Below, one piece after another: positions 44,728-59,499 of a stretch of DNA of 64,000 nt; the stretch's first letter is position 1; every line of letters starts with the position of its first letter. The translations under genes were made by a program, and so were the position numbers. A model generated the notes under the pieces. It saw only the letters and a program-made list of their open reading frames with translations. It was not told the DNA's origin and did no database searches. Location of the stretch: positions 40,238,001-40,302,000 of the forward strand of contig CM060733.1 in assembly GCA_030704615.1 (NCBI GenBank), written 5' to 3'. This DNA comes from Takakia lepidozioides (taxonomy: Eukaryota; Streptophyta; Takakiopsida; Takakiales; Takakiaceae).

Positions 44728-47446
44728 ATGGCGATGGCGGTGGCTGCACGAGCGCCCGGGAAGGTGATCCTGACTGGAGAGCATGCCGTTGTGCATGGAA
44801 CTGCGGCCGTGGCTGCGGCTCTGGGGCTTTATACCACTGTGTGCATCCAACGTTCCCCTTCTTCAGGTGCTTTGTCAATTCTTGGCTCAACGTCTGTAAG
44901 CTGTCATCATTTTGTCTTGTAGCTTACTGTGTGGCAGCTGCATTTTGGTTAGAGTGTGTGATTGGATGGTATTTTCAGCCCGGTTGTGTAGACCTTGCAA
45001 CAATGTCTACCGGAAAGGAGTTTTTAAGGGAAACTGTAAGCTGTATAGCTTTTTGTTGAATTAACGTGATGTTGTGATTGATTGGGCTCTGCTCTGCCTT
45101 TTGTTGTGCAGGTGCACATGAACTTCTAGTGCTCGATCTCCCAGAGTTGAATGTGCATCTGGAGTGGCACCTCCATCTCTTGAAGGACAGTTTTGACATG
45201 CCTGGCTTACTGGATCCGGATCCGTTGGTTGTCAAGAGCTGTTCAGAATTAACGATGGCCATGCTGGAAAGCTTTGTGGAGGAGGAACTGTCGTCGGAGG
45301 CGGGCAAGGGTGATGTTGCAGGAGTCACTGCGTTCTTGTTTCTTTATGTATCTATTCTCGGGTAAGAAGCCAATTGGATTATTGAGTGTTAGTATGTGTC
45401 TTTTGGTAGAAATGATAAAGAGGGAGAGTGCTTGAAGCTGCCAAGCGGATTAGAGGGAGACACGCAACAGGTGTTTTCTGAAAATTCCAAGACCAGTGTG
45501 TCGTAGTTCAGTAGAGAGGGTCATTTCTGTTGATCTTAAGAACTGCAAATTATAGTATGCTTGGTGTGCAATGTGCTACATACAATGAGACGCTGCTGAA
45601 AGTTAGATTGGAGTTTCGCATACCTCTCAGTGCATTGGTGGTTAACTTGTTTTTTGAGAATCGGCGGCAGCTCATGAATAATCTTGCTAAACCGATGATC
45701 CCAAGGTTAACATGATATGGACAGTAGCATGGATCACTGTTGCACTCACAACGTGAAGTTATGAGACTCAGCCATTTGGAAACTGCTTATCTGGATTGGT
45801 GGGCTGGGCTAACAGGCTCACACTTCAGGTTGCAGCCATTGACAGTGAGGGTGACTTCCGACCTCCCAGTGGGTGCGGGCCTTGGCTCATCTGCAGCATT
45901 CTGTGTGGCTGTGTCAGCAGCTCTATTAACATTGGCTGGTAAGCTGGAGTTGCCACATTGTGAAGTATCCAAAATTGCAGAGCATGGAGAAACTTCACGA
46001 GCAAGTGACTGGCTTGATGTTGATGAGAAAAGGCTGGACTTAGTTAACAAGTGGGCCTTTGAGGGAGAGCGAATCATTCATGGTCGACCGTCTGGCATTG
46101 ACAACAATGTGAGCTCCTTTGGTAAGATTTGCAGCAGCTCCTCATTTGCCTTTCTTGTGATATTTACAAGTCATAATCCAAGGACATTCTTTATTGCATG
46201 ATTACTCCTACCCAAAGCACTTTGGCACTCAATTTGCTGTTGGCCAAAAGCTGTAGACTACTTGGTATAACCTTCATTAATTGGTTAATCCCAGGATCAT
46301 GTGGCTACTATGCCCCCTGGGCTATGTGTTTGAATCTCAATAGGAGTCTTTACGTGCAATGTGTTCTGCCAACATGAGAAGTACTTATAGGTCAAATTCT
46401 ATCTCGGCATCCTGCAAAAGGAATTTCATACGTCAATTGAGATGCATGATCCCACGATTAAGCAAATTTGAATAAATCGTTTGATTGTCCAGGCTACGTG
46501 GTGAAGTTCCAGCAGGGACAGCTGACACGTTTGCATACCCCCATGCCCCTCCGGATGCTTCTCACAAACACAAAAGTGGGTAGAAACACCAAAGCTTTAG
46601 TTGCTGGGGTTGGGCAGCGTGCACTCAAGCATCCAGGTGCCATGGCTGCCATTTTCAAAGCTTTTGATGAAATTGCAGAGGAATTTGTCTCCATCTTGGA
46701 GTCTCCTGCTGCCATGGAGGGACATGATCGCCCACGTGAAATGTCCACTGAAAACGTACCCAAAGGCACAGACAGGTTTGAGAACATCATCAGAAGCAAG
46801 GAGGAGGCAAGGCTCGAGGAGCTGGTTGAGATGAACCAGGGCCTATTACAATGTATTGGGGTCAGTCATCCTTCTATCGATGATATTTGCCACATTACTG
46901 CTGCCTTCAAGTTGCGGTCAAAGCTGACAGGTGCAGGTGGGGGAGGCTGTGTGTTGACGCTTCTGCCACACCGTATCCATTATGACGATGCAATGTCCTT
47001 TGAGTCTATGTTGAGAAATGTATGGAAGTTATTTTATCATGTTTGCAGCCCCTTGAATATATTTCGCTTGGATTCTGTAGTCAGGGGTTTTGTTACACAA
47101 TTTATCAAAGTGGTCAGAATGGCTGGCATATTTTCACATGATTGTATAGACAGTCAGTTTGGTAGCCAACACAAGAATTTCACTACCTCGGCCTTTTCCA
47201 TTTTGAGCATTGTTGTGCAGAGGAGGTCATTGGAGTGTGTCATGTCTACACAGTACGACTCTTTCAATTTCTGTCTTATTGTTCAGCTTTCTGTCTTGTT
47301 TTCTGTCATACTATCCTTGATCACAATCTTCAGACGCAGCATCTGCATTTGTTGAACTGGTGAAAGCTGAACTTGAAGGCAATGGCTTCTCTTGTCTTGA
47401 AGCAGTGATTGGTGGTACTGGGGTCCAAGTCTCTTGCCACACATAG
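44728..47446 (+). CDS. MVK: mevalonate kinase (5 exons, 424 aa)
   Basis: Phosphorylates mevalonate to 5-phosphomevalonate in the isoprenoid pathway (cytosol/peroxisome), leading to sterols. Exons: 44728-44866, 45112-45361, 45829-46121, 46493-46972, 47334-47446; phases join for 1275 nt. Seen: motif 1 ARAPGKVILTGEHAVVHG, GHMP ATP-loop DLPVGAGLGSSAAFCVA, the NKWAFEGERIIHGRPSGIDN segment holding the catalytic Asp, RMLLTNTKVGRNTKALVAGV, and motif 3 KLTGAGGGGCVLTLLP. Family proteins are about 380-395 residues; the extra length lies in the loop at exon 3 (CEVSKIAEHGETSRASDWLD) and the linker in exon 4. The donor of exon 4 (GTATCC at 46973) is the least typical; reading through it gives a longer open frame to 47355. 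Confidence 0.92.
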
Positions 47447-48036
47447 GATAGCAGTAGACTGATTACTATTTATACATGTGGCAATTTTGGGCCTCTTCAT
47501 TGGCTGGCAGATTTGCTTGTATCAACTATGAACTTAATACAACATGGATGGAGCTTCGGAATTCATTGGGCTGGAATTGCAGGTTGTTTCTTTGATTGTT
47601 ATACTTCCAAATTGATGTTCAAGTTTGAGACAAGTTGTTGGTATACAATACCCTAGTCAAGTAGGTTATTTGGCACATTGACCGAGTCTTTCACAGGGAA
47701 AGTTCCAATCACTGTGTACATGGCTCTTTCAAACAAATGTGGAACTAACATATGGAACACCAGGGTTCCCCAGGATGATGCAAATGCATACTCATGCATA
47801 AATTTCACCTTGCCTTTTTTTGAACGACTTTGGCTTGCAATCTTATAACAAAAGGTTGTACAAATCTCAAGAATGTGGGAGAGACTTGCAAAGTCTTCTT
47901 GAATTTTACTGCACCAAAAGGAGATGCACTTGCCAGCCACTGCAACTCTATGCAACCCACTGCAATTCTGCAATCGCAGTGGCTCATCCACAAGACATCA
48001 CAGCAAGTGTCTAACGTACTGCATAGGGAGAAACAA
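47447..48036. other. convergent 3' region of mevalonate kinase and RPS14
   Basis: No gene recognised. The stop codons of the two genes face each other across about 590 bases. Confidence 0.45.
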
Positions 48037-50240
<2,204 letters not shown>

Positions 50241-50713
50241 GGTTGACGATTCTTGTGGGTGAGTGGCCTGCTGCCCAGGAACAGAGCTTGGAGCACAGCG
50301 ACCAGCGATGGCGGCAAGCGACCGAAAGAGAGATAGAGTTCTCTGAGTTGCCCTTTTCTTCTTCGCCAACCCTAAAACCCAGGCCTGCAAAGGTTGGTGT
50401 AGAGCCACCAAACCTAGTTCCTAAGCTACAACTTGACTAACCCGGGCCTACATTCTTGGCATGGATGGTTCTAACCTAGTTACGAGACGTAACGACCAAC
50501 GGTATTGTGGTGTCTTCACCCTGGGACATCCTCCTCGCACTTCAGGGAGGAAGCGCAGGGAAGAAACTCGCACACATCTGTCGGATTCATGCGGGGAAAT
50601 AAGTGTTAGCGAACATACTTGACCTCCGTTACATCTCTCGAGAAGTGTACTTTCTTGTGCATTAAATTGTGTGTCAGATTCAAAGTGTGGAAAGGTTTTA
50701 AATCAGGATTTTA
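50241..50713. promoter_or_regulatory. shared upstream region of RPS14 and IFT22 with telo-box
   Basis: The genes are head to head, 473 bases apart. AACCCTAAAACCC at 50368-50380 is a telo-box-type element, common just upstream of plant ribosomal protein genes. It lies 128 bases from the RPS14 start codon. Confidence 0.6.
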
Positions 50714-53415
50714 TGGCCACGAGGACGACGATTCCGCAGGAGAAGGATGTCAAGGTGTGTGTTGTGGGTCCAACGGGTTGTGGAAAGACTACCATCACTC
50801 GGGCTATGGCCGATTGGAATCCCAAGACCGAACGCTATGCTCCCACTGCTGGGGTCAGGCAAGGCACAGTTTAGACTCCACTTTATTCTAGTTGATCATT
50901 CATGTTAAACCAGATAGTTTCAATTAAAAGCTGTGCTTTGGATTGTTTGAAATTTTCAGGAAAGATTTGAAGCCGTTCATAGAAGTGAAACGCATTTGTG
51001 GAGAACCAGTCAGAGACAAAATGTGGGATTCAGATGAGATGATTCCTTATGGTCACTTGGAACCAGACCACACATATGCTGCAATGTACTCGTGAAGAGT
51101 AGATTAGCCCGGATTTCTCCTGAAATTGCTGCTGGAAGTCTCCCACACAGAACAAGTCATAGGATCCCTGGAACGAAATTGTGTCCAAAATTCGTAACAT
51201 AAATCCCTGTGTAGTGATGCATATAAAAGATGAAATTGTCACAGTTGAAGTTACAATTCAAGAAGGCGATCAGGGCTGGACCACTCACGGAAGGGCCTTG
51301 CTATTAAGGATAAACACATTTTCAAGGTGAAAATGCTCACAATGACCCATCTTTCTGACGCAATTTCTGCATCTTCATTGTTAATCCGATGACAAAATCT
51401 TGGGAAGAAATAGGGTTCCACTTGGCACAGGATACAGGAAGTGGAGAGGAAGATAGCCAAAAGTGTACACATGTGGGCTGTGCAGCTCTGGGATTGCTCG
51501 GGTGATGCCAGGTATGGCTGTAGTTTTGTCACTTCTGCCCTCGAATATTAGCCCCTTGCTTACAAATTCCTGCTCATTCACAGCACCTCAATTGAGACAA
51601 TCTGAAAAGGTATTTGTGGAAATTGGTTAATCAATATTTGTGAAGAGGGACTGATCTGGCGGTGGGTAGGTTATGGGCTGCCTACGACTTGTAATGAACT
51701 ATTTGCATCATGTTCGACTGAGTGCTTTGATAAAAAGATTTTCGAAGTAGCTGGGCATACTGGCCACTTTGAATTTTGTGGGTATGCATAAAGCTCACAA
51801 CAGTTGTGCAGATTCCAAGACTGTTGGCCAGCAATGGCTAAGGATGCCCACGGCCTTTTTCTGGTGTATAATGTGGATGCTTCAGAGAGCAACCAGCAGG
51901 AGCTTGAGAGATGGTACACCTGCGGGCCTGTCACCCTTCTCTTCAAACAATTTGATGGTTGCACTCTGCATTTTCAGAATCGTACAAAATTGAAATTGTG
52001 GATTGTGGTTTCTCCTAGGGTAAGTAATTCGACTGATTATTTTGGTTGAAATTGGAATCTCTCCTCTTGAGCGTAGGTTTGTCCAGTATATAGCACCCAA
52101 GACGTGGAGAGAGAACATCATTCTTTCTCTTGTACCCTAATATCACCAGATCAGGTGCATCTGGGTGTCTTTCTTAGAGAAACCTCTCCTTGGTAGAGAG
52201 GCCTCCAGCTATGAGGTACCGAAGTGCATAGCAGCTTGCAAGTGTCACAGCGACGTTTGGCTATTTTTTGATATGCGCTTCTAGTTTCTGTAGTTTTATC
52301 CTGGTCTATAGTCTATATAGCTCTTACTGGTTTTGTTCGTTACCCAATGCTGTGCCATAGGTCTTTGGACTTTTTTTGTGGACGTTTTTAAGGCTTTTCT
52401 CTCTCTCTCTCTCTCTCTCCTACCCAGGCGAAGCCATATCTCGCAAGCTCTTTGTCACAGAGGTAATTCGTTGCGAGGATCAGTATCATAGTTGCTTTAG
52501 GGCTGTTGGGTGCTCGATCTTGTTTCATGCTTTCTCGTCCCAGAAGCTCCTGGAGCTTTCTCATCATTTCATTTCATTTCTCTTTTGTCCACCCCACACA
52601 TATAGACAGAGCGTGGGCGGGGTCTTCCTGGAGTATGGACGCCAGCTCCCTGTACAACGTTTTATTTTTCTGATACAAGAGAAGTCCATGTGGAGACTGA
52701 ATCACACTATACTGATTATTATGTAGGTACAAGCTGTTTGCCCTTCCAAACAAGCTGGCAGTTTCAGCATGTCACATCTTTGGAATAAGCATGTCTGGTG
52801 ACAATCTGCAATGTGCGAGCACCAGTGAGTACTGTTTGTCAAAGTCTTTTTATGGCCTGAAACACGTGTGACTATCTTGATAGTGTCTGGATTAATGAGC
52901 GTCTCTGGTTTAGCCAGAAATGACTAGTAGACTTCGATCTGTTGAGCTCTTGCCGTTGATCCTGGGTCCGTTTTACATGAGCAGTTTTAATGTCCACAAT
53001 TGCTTTGCTTTGTCAGCTCTTCAATCAAAACTCAATCAGCAATGTAACCAGACTATTCTGGCTTGCGGAAGCACACTGTTACTTTTTAAGCTGAGCTTCA
53101 TACCTTGGTGCTCATGGGTGCTCAAGGGTGGTTTAGCAATCCAGAGGGACTATGCCTCAGGGATGCATCATTGCTAACACTTAAACTCCAGGAGCGGACA
53201 TGGGATTGTTCTTGCCACAGTCATTGGTCCTCACGAATCCAGCTCTATTTGTTGTGTATTTGAAAATGGTGATGGGCTTATGTGTAGGTCGATTGGAGGG
53301 TAAACTGCACGGCATCAGTCATCAGATTGTGTCCATAGATGATGGCCAGTTGCAAGAGCAGCTATATAATGCTTTGGACTCTATTCTGGCTGTTATTGAC
53401 AGCAAAGAGCCTTGA
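50714..53415 (+). CDS. IFT22: IFT22/RABL5, Rab-like small GTPase of intraflagellar transport
   Basis: Subunit of IFT complex B, needed to build cilia; in plants used only for sperm flagella. Exon 1 (50714-50872) encodes MATRTTIPQEKDVKV and the P-loop VGPTGCGKTT, ending TAGVR. Exon 2 (51431-51511) gives VQLWDCSGDAR, the family form of the WDxxG switch II motif. Exon 3 (51812 to about 52018) gives FQDCWPAMAKDAHGLFLVYN and QQELERWYTC, the RABL5 signature. Then 52727-52824 (KLFALPNKLAVSACHI) and 53288-53415 (LQEQLYNALDSILAVIDS, stop). Exon 1 to exon 2 requires a GC donor (AG|GCAAGG). The end of exon 3 and anything between 52018 and 52727 are unsure. Confidence 0.8.
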
Positions 53416-55144
53416 GGGAGCCGTTGTTCCATGCCCCTCGAACTGTTAAGTTACAGTACTGTATTGCTGGAGAGGGAGAAAGCACTTCTCTGGTGATAGC
53501 GAGGTTTGGGGGCTTAGTCTTGTTGCCATCTAACTTGCTTCATACAGGCCCTCCAGTGAGTGACTATCTCAGTATTGAGCACCCAAGTGTCCCCATTGGA
53601 ATGTTTTCAGAGGAGATTCTAGAGTCCTCCTTATCGAGTTGGAGATGAATCTAATCTGTTTTTCCAACACATGCTTCCAAACTTGCAGGCTAATCTTTCA
53701 TTGGGGAGAAGGCAGTTTAGATTGGGTTATGCAGATGGCAAGAGACCTAGTAACCTATTACGGTGTAGATGAAAACGCATGGATACGTTGTGTGTTAGAT
53801 GTTAGATGATACTTAAGACATCTGATGTAAAGCATCATATGTGAATTGCATACTGGTGTAAGATTCAATTTCTAATTCTTAGATTTTGAATAGCTCAATG
53901 AGCAATTTGCTTCCCAGTGAAGGTTTCTAGAACAAAATGTCTAGTTTAAATGTGTCAGGAGGTGTAGATAATTTGTAGATGGAATTCTTCTGGCAGTTTT
54001 GCAAGGGTCTTGCAACTATAGAGTGCACTGATAAGCTAATTATCGCAATTGCGGGAAGAAGCAGTACTGAGAATAGAGTTTGAACAAGACAAACTGATTT
54101 ACAGTGTGCATTAAAATAGATGTTGGAATTTGTTCATCACGTTCTCTAAAGAAGTGTCGTGTTACTAGGAACAATCGTCTCAAAATTGTACGATTGATGA
54201 AGGCCCCTTTAGTAACTGACACATGTTAGTTTGGAGCATGATCACCATGATCAAGCATAGAGTCATTATGAGTAGAGTGCATTATGGTGGATTCAGGTAA
54301 GCATACCGTTATAGATTAGTGAACTACTACGTACTAGTAATAGAGTTTAGTAAGTGTATTCATTAACACAAACATATGACATGTGAAATGCTTAAATTTG
54401 ATAATAACGGATCATTAATGATTTTTAAGGGAATTATCATATAAATTCTTTGAATGAAGTCACCATGACAGATTCCAATGAGATTCACCAATCCATAGCA
54501 CAGTTAACTGATGTTTCCAGAATAAGAGTAAAGGTGACACTTTATCAATGACTTTCAAACTCATTCCTCAGTCTCAAATTGAACCATCATATAGAGATTT
54601 GACTGGAATCGTTATCATGTCAAATTTGCAACAAATATTCTCAGACTACATCTTTGACCTTTCCGACTTTCATTGACATTCTAATATCATAACCGATACT
54701 TATATGATCTGCACGGGCATTTACAAGTAAAATCTTTAATTACATGATTGAGTGAAAAGTCTAGCAGCCTATGATACTTCACAAAAACAATGCAATGGTT
54801 TAGGGAATTACATGCATCCTCAGCCTCAAAATTCCCGTTCTGTGTTCGGATCCATTCATCTTTAATGCCATATGAAATGAAAAATCTGCAAAATATACCT
54901 CAAGACTCTCACCTTTCGAATTACTTTGGCACATATATAAGAGATTTGAAGTGGCGGGCATACAAGTACACATTACATGTTGTGGAAGGTGTTTGGTCTT
55001 TCACAACCCTCCACATTGCACTAGTCCGGAGCGGTGTACATACGCCAAGATCATGTGTGCAATGACATGTTTGCATAGTCTAGATAGTTGTTATCATTTT
55101 CTAACATATTTTTCATCATCTCATTCTCCCGTACAAACAATCAT
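53416..55144. other. 3' region of IFT22, then AT-rich intergenic DNA
   Basis: The first ~250 bases are presumably the IFT22 3' UTR. The rest is AT-rich without recognised genes or repeats. It ends at the edge of retroelement copy 2. Confidence 0.45.
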
Positions 55145-55309
55145 TGTCGTGCGCATACATATCGCTACACAACTACATCGCTGTCCAAAACCACACAACA
55201 CATGTGCACACCACACACTAATATACCACTAGTCCAACCACTAGGCTACAACTAGTCAGTCACTAGGCTGCCACTATGCTGCCCACTATGGCAGTCACTA
55301 GTCCACACA
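55145..55309 (-). repeat. terminal repeat unit A of copy 2 (3' LTR)
   Basis: In the sense of the element it starts TGTGTGGACTAG after the polypurine tract and ends GCGCACGACA. It is 165 bp and matches unit A of copy 1, but is not followed by units B and A. Confidence 0.85.
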
Positions 55310-55576
55310 ATCGCCCCCTAGCTGGTGCTTAGGTCCCTCTAAGTTCAGGTAGCCACAAGATGTGATAGTTACCATAGCCTCACCAAGTCCTCCACCACTG
55401 TCCCTATTACACTCAAACTCGATAGATCAAGAGGCTGGGTGCAAGAGTTGCCCCATTGTTAGTTGCTGTCTTGCAACCTGTGAACTTGAGCTTGGGATCT
55501 CGTGTATTGACTCCTATGAGCTTGGCCTCCCATGTCTTGTTAGCTGCCTCCAGTCATGTCCACTGCCACTATCCCA

Positions 55577-57000
55577 AGCAGTGTGGACACAACCAATCTC
55601 CGTCAGGAACCTTCTCAAGAGGTGGTGTCAAGCATCCCATATGCCAACCCCTTGAGCATCGATCACACACCAGCATGGTGGCTGCCCCTTGGCAGACCCA
55701 CAGAGCATGCACCTCAAACCTGCAGGTACCACTGCCAAGTTTGGGTCAACTCTGCCATCGACATTGGGAAGGTGACATGACGCACAATTACGCACATGAT
55801 CCTTCCAAGTCATGCCATCCCGACCCTCCAAGATCAGGACTTATGATGGCAACACCTCTCGAACCCTCAGAATAACACGCCCTGCAGTGACATCTAGGGT
55901 CGTAGGAGCAGTCTGCTGCAAATAAACATAGTTACCAAGGCTAAACCTCCGAACCCCAGGACGATATCCTCCACCACGTATAGTGGCATACCTCAACGTA
56001 TCACGGTGCTGTGCAATGGCAAGGTTCTCAAAGCCATGGGCATGACTTTCTTGAACAACTCTGCACGCTGATCACATGCACGTACCCACACGTTCGGATC
56101 ATCAAGGTTAATGATTTGAGCAGTGTCCCTACGAATGGCTGCAGGCAAATCCGGCTCTCGACCAAAGAGAAGGAAATATGGTGAGAAAGATGCAAGTGAT
56201 GCTTGTTTGCTGACCCTGCAGCCCATGGCTAACCAAGGCACCTGAAGATCCCAATCTCCTAGGTGTCCTTTCTGCAAGCCATACTTGCGCAAACCCCTCT
56301 TCACCGTCTAAACAACTTTCTCTGCAAAGCCATCGGCCTCAGGATGATCCCGAGAAGTCGTGCGGTGGTCTATCAAGGCTTTATCACACAAAGCCTAAAA
56401 CTCCCCCAAGAACTCTCTCCCTTGGTCGTGAGTACCTCAGCTGGAGCACCGAATCGGCTAAGCACACAATCCAAGAATGCATACGCAGCCCCCTCACTAG
56501 CCTTGTCAGGCAATGGAACCAACTCAATCCACTTGGAGAAGTGCTCCACCATAACCAACACATATCTGTGGTTGCGCATAGTCAGTGGCAACGGTCCTAC
56601 GAAGTCAAGACTCCACTTGTAGCCCAATCCCATGATTGGTAAAGGATGCAACTGTGGTGTAGGGGCGTTGAATGAAGCACGCACCCTGTCACACACCATG
56701 CATCTAGCCACGAACTGCTGCACCTCTGTATGCATACCACGCCACCAATACTGCCCCTGCAGTAAACTATGAGTGTGTCGCACTCCAAAATGCCCCAACT
56801 CCTCATGGGCATGCCGCACTAACCGTGCACGCTGTGTGGGGTGAGGCACAATCCTCACCCGACCATCCTCCCATACTCGGAGCAGGTGTATCCCATCCCA
56901 CTTAAACCTCTTGGCTCGTTGCAGGATCCGATCCCTCTCATTGGCAGTCACAGTGGCTGCCATGTCTCCAGTACGGAGGTAGTCCAACACAGCCGAATCC
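55577..57000 (-). pseudogene. integrase and broken PHD finger, copy 2
   Basis: The frame 56373-57071 shows the zinc-binding part (HEELGHFGVRHTHSLLQ, CMVCDR) and the first core Asp (SLDFVGPLP). The second Asp region reads VLTTKGE where copy 1 has VLTDQGE, so a catalytic residue is lost. The Glu region (HPEADG.AE) survives at about 56300-56350 in another frame. The PHD finger (55577-55740) is split by a frameshift after CMLCGSAKG. Confidence 0.8.
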
Positions 57001-57120
57001 TCATGTATATCTCTGGTACCACCTGGCTCATCACTAGCCTTAGGGTCCTCAGACACTCCGTCTATAGTCATCCCTGTTGTAGGTCCAACCTGACCTCCCA
57101 GAGATCTTGAGTCCTCATCT

Positions 57121-57330
57121 GAATCAAAAACCTCTCCATGTCACTGTATCTATAGGGTCTCCGAAAGATTGGCGTGTCAGTGGCCAACTCAATATGGATC
57201 TCTTGACCCTTCAGTGCTCCCAAGTCCTTCAAACTGAAGGCAAAACAATTCCTGTAAGCCCTCAGGAACCACCGTATATGTCGTCTCTCTCCTCCGGTGA
57301 CAATGGGTCCAATGTCAGGCTCCCAATTGT
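57121..57330 (-). pseudogene. N-terminal fragment of gypsy reverse transcriptase, copy 2
   Basis: It reads AYRNCFAFSLKDLGALKGQE, then TDTPIFRRPYRYSDMERFLI, the usual lead-in to Ty3/gypsy RT (RRPYR followed by the first helix). The frame then jumps to sequence that in copy 1 lies near 6350, just before integrase. The polymerase palm with its YxDD box is absent. Confidence 0.8.
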
Positions 57331-57463
57331 CCTCCGTAACTACAACCTTAAGTCAAGTGGGCTTAGAGGTAGAGGACGCATCCAGTGGTTGCTATGTTGC
57401 AACTTCATGAGCAGTACTCCCTACCTGCTCAGTCAATGACAAGGCCTCATCTTGCCCCATCAT

Positions 57464-58655
57464 CTAATCCTCGAGGACTTCCTCAACCTGAGAAAAATCC
57501 CCAGCCTCATCTATCACCGCTACCTTGGCTGCCAACTCCCTCTGAACCTCGAGCACCTCCCACGTGTGCCATGGATGCCTACATCCCGTGGTCCTCACAT
57601 GCTCGCCCCCACTCACTGCCTGTACCGTCTCGGTAGGCAGAGAGACCGGCGAGGGAAGTGTACTCCACACTCTGCGTTGCTCAGCCATAGCCAAGCTGAT
57701 AATGCAGGTCAAGCAATTGAGATCCATTGCTTGCCCCAACAACTGACGACGTGCTGCCTCAGAAAGAGACGACACCGCCGTGGTACCAGTGGTAAAACCC
57801 ATTGCCCGCTCACGCTCATCAGCATTAGGCTCCACTAACTGCTGCACAACTGAGCATCCCACAGGAGGCCAGGTCCACAATCCCGGAAAGCATGCGATCC
57901 TAGGAAGCTGAGCAGTGTAGGTAATGCTGCTCGTGGTTAATCCACCTTGTTGACCACTGCCAAAGGCGAACGGTCATCGTGTCTCACACACTGAGACTGC
58001 CTCCCTGTGTCCATAATGCTATCCACTGTGAGATGTGCTGGCCGCTGCACCCCATCAAATGCACGCTTGAGCAGTGCGGGTGACATCAAGTTAGTCCACC
58101 ATAGCCGTGGACGATGAGCCCGTGACCCCACTGTAACTGCATCTAACAACACTGCTGACCCAAGCCACGACCGGACTTGATGCACACTGGCCATCATCCT
58201 GGCCCGAGAATCGCCCATCAGTGGCACATTCTCCAAGATGTATGCTGGAGATACAACTTGATGAAGCTGCAAGTGGCGCAAAACCCGCACCATCTCCCAA
58301 AACAGACCTGATCTGGAGTCTCGCAATCCATTGCCATGCCTGGCTGATGAATGCTCTTGGCAGGGCCAACTTGCCACTACCAGATTAATGGAGCCAACCC
58401 GCTCCAAATCCTGCGCCCGCAGCAACGAAATGTCTGCGGGCAAGGTATGTTGATATCCACGAACTGCAGCCACCGGCAACAACTCAGGGTACCGCTGCAC
58501 CAACTGAGCAACATGACGAAGTGAAACGCGTCATGCAGTCTCATCCTTCTCCACATACAGGTAACGCCGAACTCGTACACCTGCCTATAACACAGCAGCC
58601 AATCTAGTGCTGATCCCGCCAAACAAGTCTAGAAGACAAATGCCTTCATCCGGAT
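57464..58655 (-). pseudogene. cytosine-5 DNA methyltransferase domain, copy 2
   Basis: Motif I CLLDLFGG lies at about 58618-58645 and motif IV at about 58355-58385 (SWPCQEHSSA; copy 1 has GWPCQGHSSA). GLRDSRSGLFWEMVRVLRHL follows without break, then YILENVPLMGD (motif VI), GSRAHRPRLWW (motif VIII), and ADERERAMGF plus LLGQAMDLN (IX/X). The stretch 57937-58503 is one open frame of 188 codons from before the catalytic cysteine to beyond motif VIII. Breaks lie near 58540 and 57930-57880. Acts, by family knowledge, on cytosine C5 in DNA with S-adenosylmethionine; activity of this copy is very unlikely. Confidence 0.87.
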
Positions 58656-59486
58656 ACTGCCACACAATAGTGTGGTGTCCAATGGAGACAACTGAGGTGG
58701 TCCTGGTGCAATCCCCGCACTCTCCTCCTCTCCTGATGGTACAAAAGCCTCGACCCAGGCTTGTTGCACCCGTCGATCAACAACCCGCTGCAAATCCTTG
58801 CTCGTTTCCCACAATGGAGTCCGAGCAACCATGGCAGGCAACTCCGCCATATCATACATGTCATCCTGTTCTCCTGGAGGTATGTCATCCTCTGAATGAG
58901 CGTTTCCCTCCAGCGACTCTCCAGGCCAAGTCACTGTAGCTGTGAATGCTGCTAGTGTCGACATCTTGCCCCGCTGGGCAACCGCAACTCCTCCTATAAA
59001 CGTCACAGGGAGCTGCACACACCGGCCCTCCCCTGACTGCCATCCAGGCCTATAGGAAGCTGAGTCCTCCCAAAAATCTAGGGTGAAGCCCATGGGGTAC
59101 AACATTGCCCCACCAACCAGGACATCATACGAGACCGCGTCAATGGCCTTGGCTCGCATCACTGAGCCATCCGTAGGGTGATCCGGCCGTAGTCTGATAG
59201 CCAACTCACGCCGTGTCATGCCCCGAGTCTGCTCCGATCCTCCCAGAGACGTCTGTATCTGGAAAGAACAAGGCTCTATATCCGTCTTCGTGAGGCCCAA
59301 GCCTATAATAGCAGCTCTGCCCAGCATCAATGGCTGAGCTCCTGAGTCCAACAAGACCCGTAGTGGCCGGTACCTCTTGCCTGCCAGTCCACTCAAACAG
59401 AAAATGCCATCCTGGTTGTCTAACATGACAACTCCAGGTGTCACCATGGCGCGCTCAATGGCTGGCCTAGCTGACAGCTCCATCAA
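58629..59486 (-). pseudogene. aspartic protease and linker, copy 2 (285-codon open frame)
   Basis: It reads LDNQDGIFCLSG, then RVLLDSGAQPLMLGRAAI with the DSG catalytic triplet, a TSLGGSEQTRGMTRREL flap-like part, and YDVLVGGAMLYPMGFTLDFW. About 150 linker residues follow without a named domain. The frame runs out at MKAFVF, where a shift is needed to enter the DNMT frame (LSPLDTT...). Confidence 0.75.
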
Positions 59487-59499
59487 CTTGGCAGCTGCA

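Noticed and set aside
46973-47355. Read-through extension of mevalonate kinase exon 4
   Set aside because: The extension has no similarity to the family, while splicing at 46972 to 47334 restores the conserved C-terminus.
50942-51420. Open stretch after IFT22 exon 1 (FIEVKRICGEPVRDK...) as a further exon
   Set aside because: It ends in stops and does not fit IFT22; skipping it with the GC donor joins TAGVR to the WDCSGDA exon in the family order.
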